Positions 17,065 to 28,499 of a stretch of 64,000 nucleotides of DNA are shown here, piece by piece. The first letter of the stretch is position 1. The number at the start of each line of letters is the position of its first letter. Below the pieces are notes generated by a model. It saw only the letters and a list, made by a program, of their open reading frames with translations, was not told the origin of the DNA and made no database searches. This DNA comes from Bordetella genomosp. 12. GTDB taxonomy: Bacteria; Pseudomonadota; Gammaproteobacteria; Burkholderiales; Burkholderiaceae_B. The DNA lies in NCBI RefSeq assembly GCF_002261355.1, contig NZ_NEVU01000001.1:558001-622000 (forward strand). The letters are read 5' to 3'. A program made the translations under genes and the position numbers.

Positions 17065-17667
17065 TTAGGGACGGCCACCCGTGGGGAAGGGCCACGACGC
17101 GGCCGGATTCAGCGCGGTCTTGGCGCCCGGGGCAGCAGCCGTGGAGGGCTGCGTAGCGGGCTTCTTGGGGGCAGCCTTTTTGGCAGCAGGCTTTTTAGCC
17201 GCCGGCTTCTTGGCAGCAGCCTTCTTGGCAGCAGCTTTCTTGGCAGGCGCCTTCTTGGCGACGGCCTTCTTGGCTACGGCTTTCTTGGCAACGGCCTTCT
17301 TAGCGACGGCTTTCTTGGCGACGGCCTTCTTGGCGACAGCCTTCTTGGCTACGGCCTTCTTGGCCACGGCCTTTTTGGCGACGACCTTCTTGGCGACAGC
17401 CTTCTTGGCTACGGCTTTCTTGGCCACGGCCTTCTTGGCGACAGCCTTCTTGGCGGCCGGTTTCTTGGCGGCTACCTTCTTGGCTGCGGGCTTCTTGGCC
17501 GCAACCTTCTTGGCGGCGACCTTCTTGACCGCCGGCTTCTTGGCAGCGACCTTCTTCACAGCGACCTTCTTGACCGCAGCCTTTTTGGCGGGGGCCTTTT
17601 TGGCCACAGCCTTCTTGGCGGCGGGTTTCTTCACCGCTTTCTTGGCGGCTTTCTTGGCAGTTGCCAT
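17065..17667 (-). CDS. bpH1: histone H1-like DNA-binding protein (BpH1 type)
   Basis: A 200-residue, extremely basic protein made almost entirely of Lys-Lys-Ala-Val-Ala and Lys-Lys-Pro-Ala-type pentads, resembling eukaryotic H1 tails and B. pertussis BpH1. The first 60 residues mix KKPA and KKVA units, residues of roughly 70-140 are near-perfect KKAVA repeats, and the last 35 residues are a non-repetitive tail ending PFPTGGRP. Such proteins bind DNA without sequence specificity and may affect nucleoid compaction. The start ATG at 17667 is preceded by AAGGAGCATAACC. The number of repeats is expected to vary between strains. Confidence 0.92.
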   Translation of the reverse strand: MATAKKAAKKAVKKPAAKKAVAKKAPAKKAAVKKVAVKKVAAKKPAVKKVAAKKVAAKKPAAKKVAAKKPAAKKAVAKKAVAKKAVAKKAVAKKVVAKKAVAKKAVAKKAVAKKAVAKKAVAKKAVAKKAVAKKAVAKKAPAKKAAAKKAAAKKPAAKKPAAKKAAPKKPATQPSTAAAPGAKTALNPAASWPFPTGGRP

Positions 17668-17966
17668 GGTTATGCTCCTTAGGTTCAGGGGTCCCAGAAC
17701 TTAAACCCGCGTCACGGAACGCCAACGGCGAACCGCACCCGGGCTATTCATCGGCGCATGCCGCTGTCCCTTGCGGGCGACAGCTTGTACGGCTTGCGCT
17801 AATGAATTCAGCACAGCCATTTGATATGGCCCCCGCCGCAGCGGGGCGCGAGCCATTTCAAATGGCATCGGTAGGCGCCAGCGAACCGGCAGCCTACCGT
17901 TACGTCCTACGTGTCCGAATACACCAACCAGGAGCACAACCATGGCGGGCCACCAGGCCCTGCCAC
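17668..17966. promoter_or_regulatory. intergenic region between nrdB and bpH1
   Basis: These 299 bases contain no convincing gene. The 17668-17680 end holds the bpH1 ribosome site. The middle (17816-17866) holds a compound palindrome listed separately. Positions 17931-17947 carry an inverted near-copy of the bpH1 ribosome-site/start sequence. A bpH1 promoter must lie here but I cannot place it. Confidence 0.5.
17816..17866. repeat. compound palindrome (two 15-mers around a GC hairpin)
   Basis: GCCATTTGATATGGC (17816-17830) and GCCATTTCAAATGGC (17852-17866) are each near- or fully palindromic, and are inverted copies of each other at 14 of 15 positions. Between them CCCCGC/GCGGGG (17831-17846) forms a third inverted repeat. 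The whole 51-bp unit could fold as one long hairpin or act as two dyad operator sites. Confidence 0.65.
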
Positions 17967-19160
17967 TTACTCCCAGCTCAGCGTACCGCCGGTTTGGTAT
18001 TCGATCACGCGAGTTTCAAAAAAGTTGCGTTCCTTCTTCAGGTCGATCATTTCCGCCATCCACGGGAAGGGGTTTTCTTCCTGCGGGTAGAGCGGCTCGA
18101 TGCCGATCTGCTGGCAACGACGGTTGGCGATGAAGCGCAGATACGATTTGAACATCGGCGCATTCAGCCCCAGCACGCCGCGCGGCATGGTGTCTTCAGC
18201 GTAAGCGTATTCGAGTTCTACCGCTTTGCGGAAGAGTTCGCGAATTTCTTCGCGAAACTCTGGCGTCCAGAGGTGAGGATTCTCAAGCTTCACGGTGTTG
18301 ATCAGGTCGATACCGAAATTGCAGTGCATGGATTCATCGCGCAGGATGTACATGTACTGCTCGGCCGCGCCGGTCATTTTGTTCTGCCGGCCCAGCGCCA
18401 GGATCTGGGTGAAACCGACGTAGAAGAACAACCCTTCCATCAGGCAAGCGAACACGATCAGCGACTTCAGCAGTGTCTGGTCGGCTTCGGGCGTGCCCGT
18501 CTTGAAGTTGGGATCGGCAATGGCCTCGATGAACGGAATCAGAAACTCATCTTTAGCGCGAATCGAAGCGACTTCGTTGTACGCGTTGAAGATTTCCGAC
18601 TCATCCAAGTCCAGGCTTTCAACGATGTATTGGTAAGCGTGGGTGTGGATGGCTTCTTCGAAGGCCTGGCGCAGCAGGAACTGGCGGCACTCGGGGGCCG
18701 TGATGTGGCGATAGGTGCCCAGCACGATATTGTTGGCGGCCAGCGAGTCGGCCGTCACGAAGAAGCCCAGGTTGCGCTTGACGATGCGGCGCTCGTCCTC
18801 GGTCAACCCGTTGGGGTTTTTCCAGAGGGCGATGTCGCGCGACATGTTGATTTCTTGCGGCATCCAGTGGTTGGCGCAAGTGGCGAGGTATTTTTCCCAC
18901 GCCCACTTGTACTTGAACGGCACCAGCTGGTTGACGTCCGTTTCGCCGTTGATGATGCGCTTGTCGGCGACCTTCACGCGGCGGGCGGTGGTGCCCAGGT
19001 CGGCCGCGCTTTGCGGCGCGGCGGGGGTGGGCATTGCGGTGTCACCGAACACACCGGTGGCGGCACGCAGGGTGTCGGGCGCGCCGGCATCGGCGCCCGC
19101 ATTGGTGGCGGGAGCCTTGGCGGCTTGCGTGGCGAGCTTGTCGTCTTCCCAATTAAGCAT
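17967..19160 (-). CDS. nrdB: class Ia ribonucleotide reductase, beta subunit
   Basis: The 397-residue diiron/tyrosyl-radical subunit of aerobic ribonucleotide reductase. Visible are the ligand-bearing segments [30 protein letters not shown] and [16 protein letters not shown], plus a C-terminal tail [19 protein letters not shown] that docks on NrdA. The N-terminal about 45 residues are a low-complexity extension ([20 protein letters not shown]). The ATG at 19160 behind GGAGA was chosen; the frame opens slightly earlier inside nrdA. It follows nrdA by 20 bases. Confidence 0.95.
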   Translation of the reverse strand: MLNWEDDKLATQAAKAPATNAGADAGAPDTLRAATGVFGDTAMPTPAAPQSAADLGTTARRVKVADKRIINGETDVNQLVPFKYKWAWEKYLATCANHWMPQEINMSRDIALWKNPNGLTEDERRIVKRNLGFFVTADSLAANNIVLGTYRHITAPECRQFLLRQAFEEAIHTHAYQYIVESLDLDESEIFNAYNEVASIRAKDEFLIPFIEAIADPNFKTGTPEADQTLLKSLIVFACLMEGLFFYVGFTQILALGRQNKMTGAAEQYMYILRDESMHCNFGIDLINTVKLENPHLWTPEFREEIRELFRKAVELEYAYAEDTMPRGVLGLNAPMFKSYLRFIANRRCQQIGIEPLYPQEENPFPWMAEMIDLKKERNFFETRVIEYQTGGTLSWE

Positions 19161-19180
19161 GATCGATTCTCCGATAGTCG

Positions 19181-22108
<2,928 letters not shown>

Positions 22109-22249
22109 GGAAGCTCCTGTGCGAATAGCGGAAACGGGACATGGCCGAGCCATGTCGGAACAGAAAGAATTCGGTCGGCGGGGGACAAAAAAAGTCAGGA
22201 CGCGCGGTCCTGAGACAGTGGTCAGCGGCTCAACAGCTGATCAAATCGA

Positions 22250-22265
22250 CCACAATATGTAGTGT
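22250..22265 (-). promoter_or_regulatory. NrdR box 1
   Basis: CCACAATATGTAGTGT matches the 16-bp NrdR consensus ACACTATATATAGTGT at most positions and is a dyad. It is about 140 bases upstream of nrdA and overlaps the candidate -10. Confidence 0.75.
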
Positions 22266-22281
22266 ACCACCCCCTCGCGTG

Positions 22282-22297
22282 ACACTAATTCTAGTGA
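22282..22297 (-). promoter_or_regulatory. NrdR box 2
   Basis: ACACTAATTCTAGTGA is a second NrdR-type dyad whose start is 32 bases from box 1, i.e. three helical turns, the usual phasing of paired NrdR boxes on class Ia nrd promoters. Confidence 0.75.
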
Positions 22298-22413
22298 GGC
22301 TCGGTACACTGGACAAGTCTGGGGCCTGCGGAAGTTCAAATTTAGTTGTTACGAAATGCGAAGGGCGCGCCGATCAAGGCGCGCCCGCCGAAGTGAGTGC
22401 TCAGCGTGAGGTT

Positions 22414-25400
22414 TTATGCGCTTCTGCGGACCTCGCTCGGCGCAAAGCCAGGCTGGTCATAGCTTTCCAGAAGGCGGTCTCGGTCCTGGCGAAAGCGTGT
22501 CACCGCCGCGGCCTTGATATGACCGTAGCCGCGCACATTTTCCGCAAGGGCAGCGATTGTAGCCGCAGCGCCGATCTTGTCCACCGACAGGCCGGCCAGC
22601 AGACGCCGGACCAGGGTTTCGTACTCGCCGATCAGGCCGCGCTCCATGCGCCGCTCGGCGGTATAGCCGAAGGGATCGGCCCAGGTGCCGCGCACGCCCT
22701 TGCAGCGCGCCAGCCAGCGCAGCGCGCCCAGGGTGCGCGGGCCCAGCGCCATCTTGCGCGGCACGCCGGTGCGCGGGTCCTTGCGGGCCAGAAGCGGCGG
22801 CGCCATGTGAAAGCGCAACTGGTAGTCGCCCTCGAACTGGTCTTTCAATTGCGCGGCGAAGTGGCCATCGGTGTAGAGGCGGGCGACTTCGTATTCGTCC
22901 TTGTAGGCCATGAATTTGAACAGCCCGCGCGCCACGGCCAGCGCCAGGCGCCCGGCGTTGCCGCCGACTTCCCGTTCGCGCGCGGCCACCTCTTCGACCA
23001 GCTGGCGGTAGCGGGTGGCGTAGGCGGCATCCTGATAGGCCGTCAGATCGGCCACGCGGCGCGCCACGGCATCTTCCAGGCGTTCGGGGCGATGCAGCGC
23101 AATCACCTGCGCGGGCGGCTTGAGCGCGAAAGCCAGTGCCTGCGGCGCATGCGCGGCCAGGCGGCCGGCATCGAAGGCGGCACGATTGCTGGCCACGGCC
23201 ACGCCGTTCAGTTCGATGGCGCGGGTCAAGGCGGCCAGCGTCAGCGGCACATCCCCGCGCTGCCAGGCGTAGCCCAGCAGGAAAATATTCGACAGGATGC
23301 TGTCGCCAAACAGGGTGAGCGCCGCGCCATGCGCATCCAGCGCGGCGGTCTGCTCGCTGCCGGCGGCATGGCGGATCTTCTCCAGCAAGGCCTCGCCGCG
23401 CATCGGCACGTCGGGTTGGCGCGTGAAATCCGAGACCGGCGCCACATAGGTGTTGGCGGTCACGCGGGTGAACCCCCGGCGCAGCGTGCCCAGGGCTTCG
23501 GGCGAGACGGCGGCCACCGGATCGCACAGAATGGCGGCGTCGGCCTGTTGCCAGTCCAGACGCGCCGGGCCGGCGGGCGTGTGCGCGGGGGCCAGGCGGA
23601 TGTGGCTGATGACCGTGCCGCCTTTCTGGGCCAGGCCGGTCAAATCCAGCACCGAGGCCGACAGGCCTTGCAGGTGCGCGGCCATGGAGACCAGCGCGCC
23701 GATGGTGATCACGCCGGTGCCACCCATGCCGGCCACCAGCAGCCGATAGGGGGTGTGGATGTCGGCGATGACGGGCATGGGCACGGTATCGAGCTGGGCT
23801 TGCCAGTCGCTCTGACCCGTCGCGCGGCGTTTGCGCGGCTGCCCGCCTTCGACCGAGACGAAGCTCGGGCAGAAGCCTTCGGCGCAGGAATAATCCTTGT
23901 TGCAGCTGGACTGATCCACCGCGCGTTTGCGGCCATAAGGGGTTTCCAGCGGCACGATCGACAGGCAGTTGGACTGCGTTCCGCAGTCGCCGCAGCCTTC
24001 GCAGACCGCGCTGTTGATGAGCATGCGCCGCGCCGGATCGGGGAAGGTCTTTTTCTTGCGGCGGCGGCGTTTCTCGGCCGCGCAGGTCTGGTCGTGAATG
24101 AGAACGGTGACGCCGGCGGTGGCGCGCAGCTCGCGCTGCAAGGCGTCGAGCTCGCGCCGGTGATGCACGGCGATGCCCGGCCCGAGGTCGATGCCTTGGT
24201 ATTTCTGCGGCTCATCGGTGGTGACGACGATGCGGGCCACATGCTCGCCGCGCAGTTGCTGGCAGATCTGCGGCACGGAGATCGGGCCGTCGACCGGCTG
24301 GCCGCCGGTCATCGCGACCGCGTCGTTGAACAGAATTTTGTAGGTGATGTTGGCGCGCGCGGCCACGGCCTGGCGGATGGCCAGATAGCCGGAGTGGTAG
24401 TAAGTGCCTTCGCCCATGTTCTGGAACACGTGGGGCGATTCGATATAGGGCGCCACGCCGATCCAGTCCACGCCTTCGCCGCCCATTTGGGTCAGGCCGC
24501 CGGTCTCGCGGTCCATCCAGGCGGCCATGTAATGGCACCCCACGCCCGAGCGGGCCTGACTGCCTTCGGGCACCTTGGTCGAGCTGTTATGCGGACAGCC
24601 TGAACAGAAATAGGGCCGGCGCCGCATGCCGTCGGCCTCGTTGGACAAGGCTTCGGTACAGGCGAAGGCCGAGATGTCGGTCGCCAGCGCCAGGCCGCCG
24701 GTGCGTTGCAGCCAGCCGGCCAGGGGCGCGGCCAGCAGGGAGGGGCGCAGCTGCCCGGCGGCCGGGATGAGGGTTTCGCCGTCGAACCCCTGTTTGCCGC
24801 AGACCGAGGCGCGTTGTTCCTGGTTATAGAGCAGATCCTTGATCTGGGCTTCGACGATGCCGTCTTTTTCTTCGATGACCAGAATGTGGCGCAGTCCCTG
24901 GGCGAAAGCCAGCAGGCGCCCGCGCTCCAGCGGCCACACCAGACCGGGCTTGTAGATGCGCACCTGGCGGGTGTCCACGCCCAGCCGGTGCAGCGCTTCC
25001 ATGGCGTCAAGGTGGCATTTGCCCACGGTGACGATACCCAGCGTGGCCTGCGGCGCGGCGGAAATGATTTTGTCGATGCTGTGGCGCGCGGCGAAGGCGG
25101 CGACGGCGCGCTCGCGGCGGGCCATGCGCGTTTCGATGGCCGGCGACAGGAAGTCGCGCGCGTTGTACTCGCGCTCGCCCGCTTCGGCGTCCTCGGGCAT
25201 GTCGTAGTGCTGCGCCGGACGCACATCGAAAGACTGGCCCGTTTCCACCGATTCCGACGTGACTTTGAAAGCCACCCAGGCGCCGCTGTAGCGCGACAGC
25301 GCCCAGCCCCAGAGCGCGAATGTCTCGTATTCGTCGATGGATGCCGGGTGCACGATGGGCACATGCCAGCCGATGAGCGAGGTTTCGCTGGCGTGCGGGA

Positions 25401-25890
25401 TGGAGGAGGACACGGCCGTGTGATCGTCGCCGACCACCATCAGCACGCCGCCGTGGCGCGAAGCGCCCGCCGCATGGCCATGGTGCAGGGCGTCGCCGGC
25501 GCGGTCCACGCCCGGGCCTTTGCCGTACCACATGGCATAGACGCCATCGACCTTGCGGTCGCTGCGCGTGCCGACCTGCTGCGTGCCCATGACGGCGGTG
25601 GCGGCCAGGTCTTCGTTGATGCCTGGCATGAAGGTGATCTGGTTGGCATCCAGCGCTTTCTGGGCCTTCCACATGGCCATGTCCACGCCGCCCAGGGGCG
25701 AGCCGCGGTAGCCCGAGACGAAGCCCGCCGTGTTCAGGCCGCGCTCGCGGTCGGCCTGCCGCTGCGCGAGCATCAGGCGCACCAGCGCCTGCGTGCCGGT
25801 CAGAAAAATGCGGCCCTGACGGCGGCTGAGATTGTCTGCGAGTTGGTAGTCCAGATCGATATGCGGGTCGACCACGGGTGTGCCGTCCAT
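22414..25890 (-). CDS. indolepyruvate ferredoxin oxidoreductase family protein (fused subunits)
   Basis: A 1158-residue protein combining the TPP-binding alpha part (GFVSGYRGSPLGG, INEDLAATAVMGTQQ, GKGPGVDRAGDA near residues 60-135), a cysteine-rich Fe-S section (CEGCGDCGTQSNC and CNKDYSCAEGFCPSF, about 630-670) and the gamma-like domain with AGMGGTGVITIGALV (about 720). Such enzymes oxidatively decarboxylate arylpyruvates such as indolepyruvate from aromatic amino acid transamination, forming aryl-acetyl-CoA and reducing ferredoxin. The ATG at 25890 has an AAGGAG site. It is divergent from an Lrp-type regulator, which probably controls it. Confidence 0.88.
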   Translation of the reverse strand: MDGTPVVDPHIDLDYQLADNLSRRQGRIFLTGTQALVRLMLAQRQADRERGLNTAGFVSGYRGSPLGGVDMAMWKAQKALDANQITFMPGINEDLAATAVMGTQQVGTRSDRKVDGVYAMWYGKGPGVDRAGDALHHGHAAGASRHGGVLMVVGDDHTAVSSSIPHASETSLIGWHVPIVHPASIDEYETFALWGWALSRYSGAWVAFKVTSESVETGQSFDVRPAQHYDMPEDAEAGEREYNARDFLSPAIETRMARRERAVAAFAARHSIDKIISAAPQATLGIVTVGKCHLDAMEALHRLGVDTRQVRIYKPGLVWPLERGRLLAFAQGLRHILVIEEKDGIVEAQIKDLLYNQEQRASVCGKQGFDGETLIPAAGQLRPSLLAAPLAGWLQRTGGLALATDISAFACTEALSNEADGMRRRPYFCSGCPHNSSTKVPEGSQARSGVGCHYMAAWMDRETGGLTQMGGEGVDWIGVAPYIESPHVFQNMGEGTYYHSGYLAIRQAVAARANITYKILFNDAVAMTGGQPVDGPISVPQICQQLRGEHVARIVVTTDEPQKYQGIDLGPGIAVHHRRELDALQRELRATAGVTVLIHDQTCAAEKRRRRKKKTFPDPARRMLINSAVCEGCGDCGTQSNCLSIVPLETPYGRKRAVDQSSCNKDYSCAEGFCPSFVSVEGGQPRKRRATGQSDWQAQLDTVPMPVIADIHTPYRLLVAGMGGTGVITIGALVSMAAHLQGLSASVLDLTGLAQKGGTVISHIRLAPAHTPAGPARLDWQQADAAILCDPVAAVSPEALGTLRRGFTRVTANTYVAPVSDFTRQPDVPMRGEALLEKIRHAAGSEQTAALDAHGAALTLFGDSILSNIFLLGYAWQRGDVPLTLAALTRAIELNGVAVASNRAAFDAGRLAAHAPQALAFALKPPAQVIALHRPERLEDAVARRVADLTAYQDAAYATRYRQLVEEVAAREREVGGNAGRLALAVARGLFKFMAYKDEYEVARLYTDGHFAAQLKDQFEGDYQLRFHMAPPLLARKDPRTGVPRKMALGPRTLGALRWLARCKGVRGTWADPFGYTAERRMERGLIGEYETLVRRLLAGLSVDKIGAAATIAALAENVRGYGHIKAAAVTRFRQDRDRLLESYDQPGFAPSEVRRSA

Positions 25891-25964
25891 GAATGCTCCT
25901 TTAGTCCGACCATGATAGGAGCGGCGGCATACCGTTTTCTTGCGTTATTGGATCGTGAATTCCC

Positions 25965-25986
25965 TATAATTTGAAATAAACATTTC
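25965..25986 (+). promoter_or_regulatory. candidate lrp promoter -10 and dyad
   Basis: A perfect -10 hexamer TATAAT (25965-25970) is followed by GAAAT-AAAC-ATTTC (25973-25986), an AT-rich inverted repeat suited to Lrp/AsnC autoregulation. A -35 is not clear (TTGCGT is 19 bases upstream). The element lies between the divergent oxidoreductase and regulator genes. Confidence 0.45.
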
Positions 25987-26012
25987 GTTTTGGCTGGTTA
26001 GGAGACAACAAC

Positions 26013-26465
26013 ATGGATAAAACCGATTTCGCCATCCTGCGCGCCCTGCAGGAAGACGGCCGGGCTTCGGCGCAGCAATTGTCAGATCAGGTGGGGTTGT
26101 CGCCCGCGCCGGTATGGCGCCGGGTCAAGGCGCTGGAGTCGGCTGGCGTCATCCAGGGCTATAGCGCCCAGGTGGATCGCAGCAAGGTGGGCCTGGGCGG
26201 TTGCGTCTTCGCCCAGATCAGCCTGGAGCGGCATTCGGCCGAGACCGTGGCCAATTTCGAGCGCTCGGTGCGCGATGCCCCCGAGATCCTGGAGTGCTAT
26301 TCCGTGACGGGAGACTCGGATTTCCTGCTCAAGATCCTGGTCGAGAGCCCCGAGGACTATGACCGCTTTCTGCACCGCTTTCTGTTCAACCTGCCCGGCA
26401 TCCGCCAGACGCGCAGCATTGTGGCGCTGCGCGAGATCAAGCATGAGGTGCGGCTGCCCTTGTGA
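26013..26465 (+). CDS. Lrp/AsnC family transcriptional regulator
   Basis: The 150-residue protein has an N-terminal winged helix-turn-helix (about residues 5-55, ILRALQEDGRASAQQLSDQV and SPAPVWRRVKALESAGVI) and a C-terminal RAM ligand-binding domain (CYSVTGDSDFLLKILVESPEDYDRF). Proteins of this kind sense amino acids. Its divergent neighbour oxidises arylpyruvates, so an aromatic amino acid effector is plausible. The ATG at 26013 follows TTAGGAGA. Confidence 0.93.
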   Translation: MDKTDFAILRALQEDGRASAQQLSDQVGLSPAPVWRRVKALESAGVIQGYSAQVDRSKVGLGGCVFAQISLERHSAETVANFERSVRDAPEILECYSVTGDSDFLLKILVESPEDYDRFLHRFLFNLPGIRQTRSIVALREIKHEVRLPL

Positions 26466-26686
26466 GCCTGCCTGATCAGGGTGGGGCCAGCGGCGGCTTT
26501 AAGATTCGGAAACAGCTGTAAAGCCCGGGGTCTGCGCAGATTTGCGACCATGAGTGTTGCGCAAATGCACTAGGCTGCACGCGCGGATTGCATTGTGTCG
26601 GGCCGCTCTTTAGAGTGCCAGCAGTCGCTGCAGGCGCCTGCATAGGCGCACGCGACCTATCGTGCCGGGGAGATTTCGAGGAAGTC

Positions 26687-27205
26687 ATGATGTATTCGTA
26701 TGTGTCGTTCGCGCGCGCCGTTTGCGGCGGTCTGATCGTGGGGGCGGCGCTGGCTGGTTGCGCCGCCAAAAAACAGCCCAGCGCCGAGACGCCGGCGCAG
26801 GCGCCCGCACCCAAGCAGGTGACGTGCACGCCCAGCGAGGCGGGCAGCCCGATGGTGGGAACCTGGTATTCGGTGTCGCGCCCGCGCGGCTTCGGCGGTG
26901 ATCTGCAGACGCTGACCGTGCTGTCGGCCGATGGCAGCATGACCTACGAAACCCAACTCAAGGTGGGCAAGCGCATCCGCCCCGCCTTGCGCGAAAGCGG
27001 CTGCTGGACGGTGGCCAACGGCATCTATACCTTGCAGACCACGAAGTCCAATGGCGAGCTGGTCGATGCGGAGGATCCCATCTACCAGACGCGCTATCAG
27101 GTCCAGAGCGTGGATCAGTCGCGCCTGATGCTGCGCGAACTGAAGTCCGGCGGGCAGCAATTGACCGCCCGGCGCATGCAGGCCGGCTACCGCCTGCCCA
27201 ACTGA
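26687..27205 (+). CDS. putative lipoprotein of unknown function
   Basis: A 172-residue protein with a signal peptide and lipobox LAGC (Cys about residue 24). A short linker rich in Ala/Pro/Lys follows, then a domain starting MVGTWYSVSRPRGFGGDLQTL. The GTWY start followed by alternating polar/hydrophobic strands suggests a small lipocalin-like beta-barrel, but I do not recognise the family. Two further cysteines (CTPSE and GCW) could form a disulfide. The ATG pair at 26687/26690 follows GAGGAAG. It stands alone between an Lrp gene and an MFS gene. Confidence 0.72.
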   Translation: MMYSYVSFARAVCGGLIVGAALAGCAAKKQPSAETPAQAPAPKQVTCTPSEAGSPMVGTWYSVSRPRGFGGDLQTLTVLSADGSMTYETQLKVGKRIRPALRESGCWTVANGIYTLQTTKSNGELVDAEDPIYQTRYQVQSVDQSRLMLRELKSGGQQLTARRMQAGYRLPN

Positions 27206-27292
27206 GCGCACGCCTCGCCCGGGCAGCCGGGCAGGGTCGCCAAGGGCGCGCGCTTGGAGTAAGGTTTCGGACTTTCTCTCCGACTCGTTTCC

Positions 27293-28483
27293 ATGTCCGC
27301 CGCCCATTCCGAGGGACGAGCCATCGCCCTCTTGGCGCTGGCCGCTTTCGTCAGCGCCAGCGCTTTTCGCATTTGCGATCCCATGCTGCCTCAATTGGCG
27401 CAGGAGTTTTCCACCACCACCGGACAGGCGGGCCACGCCGTCACGGCCTTTGCCGTGGCCTATGGCCTGTTGCAGATGTTTTTCGGCCCGGTGGGGGACC
27501 GCTATGGCAAGTATCGGGTCGTGTGCCTGGCGACGTTTGCCTGTGCCATCGGCAGCGCGGGCGCGGCCATGGCCGACAGTCTGGATATGCTGGTGGTCTG
27601 CCGCATGCTGTCAGGCGCGGCCGGCGCGGGCATCGTGCCGCTGTCCATGGCCTGGATCGGCGACAACGTGCCTTATGAGCGGCGCCAGGCCACCCTGGCG
27701 CGCTTTCTGACCGGCACCATCCTGGGCATGGCCGCGGGCAGCCTGGCCGGGGGGCTGTTTGCCGACACGATAGGGTGGCGCCGCGCTTTTCTGGTGCTGG
27801 TGCTGGGCTATATCGTCGTCGGCCTGTTGCTGCTGGCCGAGTTGCGGCGGCAGAAAACGCTGGGCCTGTTCGTGCAGCGCGGCAAGGCGGGCCAGGGTTT
27901 TCTGGCCCAGGCGCGGCGCGTCTGGAGCGTACGCTGGGCGCGCGTGGTGCTGGTGACGGTGTTCTTCGAGGGCATGCTGGTCTTTGGCACGCTGGCCTTC
28001 GCGCCGGCCTATCTGCACGACCGTTTCGATGTGTCGCTGACCATGGCTGGCGCGCTGGTGGCGCTGTATGCGGTGGGGGGGCTGATCTACACCGTGGTGG
28101 CGGGCGCGGTATTGCGCCGCCTGGGCGAACGCGGCCTGGCGCTGGCCGGCGGCCTGGTGCTCAGCCTGGCCTTTCTGATCTATCTGCTGGGCCCGGCCTG
28201 GGGTTGGGCCATTCTGGCCAGCGCGCTGGCCGGCTTTGGCTATTACCTGTTGCACGCCACCTTGCAGACCAACGCCACGCAGATGGTGCCCGATGTGCGC
28301 GGCACGGCGGTGGCGTGGTTTGCGTCTTGCCTGTTCATGGGGCAGGCCGCCGGGGTGGCCCTGGCGGGTGCCCTGGTCGACGCGGTCGGCGCGCAGGCCC
28401 TGTTCGGCCTGGCGGCCATGGGCCTGCCCTTGCTGGGGCTGTTTTTCGCCCAGGCGCTGCGCAGGCGCCCGGCGGCGTCCTGA
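27293..28483 (+). CDS. MFS transporter
   Basis: The 396-residue protein has about 12 transmembrane helices. GDRYGKYRVV after the second helix is the MFS loop 2-3 motif. IGDNVPYERRQATLARFLTG and a central loop near residues 185-205 also fit. It is most like drug/metabolite efflux carriers of the DHA1 group, but the substrate cannot be read from sequence. It is convergent with gltX, with 16 bases between the stops. Confidence 0.87.
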   Translation: MSAAHSEGRAIALLALAAFVSASAFRICDPMLPQLAQEFSTTTGQAGHAVTAFAVAYGLLQMFFGPVGDRYGKYRVVCLATFACAIGSAGAAMADSLDMLVVCRMLSGAAGAGIVPLSMAWIGDNVPYERRQATLARFLTGTILGMAAGSLAGGLFADTIGWRRAFLVLVLGYIVVGLLLLAELRRQKTLGLFVQRGKAGQGFLAQARRVWSVRWARVVLVTVFFEGMLVFGTLAFAPAYLHDRFDVSLTMAGALVALYAVGGLIYTVVAGAVLRRLGERGLALAGGLVLSLAFLIYLLGPAWGWAILASALAGFGYYLLHATLQTNATQMVPDVRGTAVAWFASCLFMGQAAGVALAGALVDAVGAQALFGLAAMGLPLLGLFFAQALRRRPAAS

Positions 28484-28499
28484 GCAGCGTGTCCGGGCG

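Larger units (their letters stand above)
22109..22413 (-). promoter_or_regulatory. nrdA upstream region with promoter
   Basis: The 305 bases between nrdA and the oxidoreductase gene hold the nrdA leader, twin NrdR boxes and, on the minus strand, a TACACT -10-like hexamer (22267-22262) with TTAGTG 17 bases before it. The -10 lies across the edge of the nearer NrdR box, as expected for repression. No gene is visible. Confidence 0.55.

Noticed and set aside
17200-17640. Regular short tandem repeats that might suggest a CRISPR array
   Set aside because: The period is 15 bp and the repeats are coding (Lys-Lys-Ala-Val-Ala); there are no unique spacers and no cas genes.
17081-17704. Plus-strand frame encoding a Phe-Leu-Ala-Thr-Ala repeat protein
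   Set aside because: It is the reverse complement of the lysine-rich repeats of the histone-like gene, which has its own ribosome site and terminator on the minus strand.
17942-18133. A 63-codon plus-strand frame with a good ribosome site
   Set aside because: Apart from its first few codons it is antisense to the nrdB 3' end and its peptide looks like a frame shadow; kept only as a finding about the inverted start sequence.
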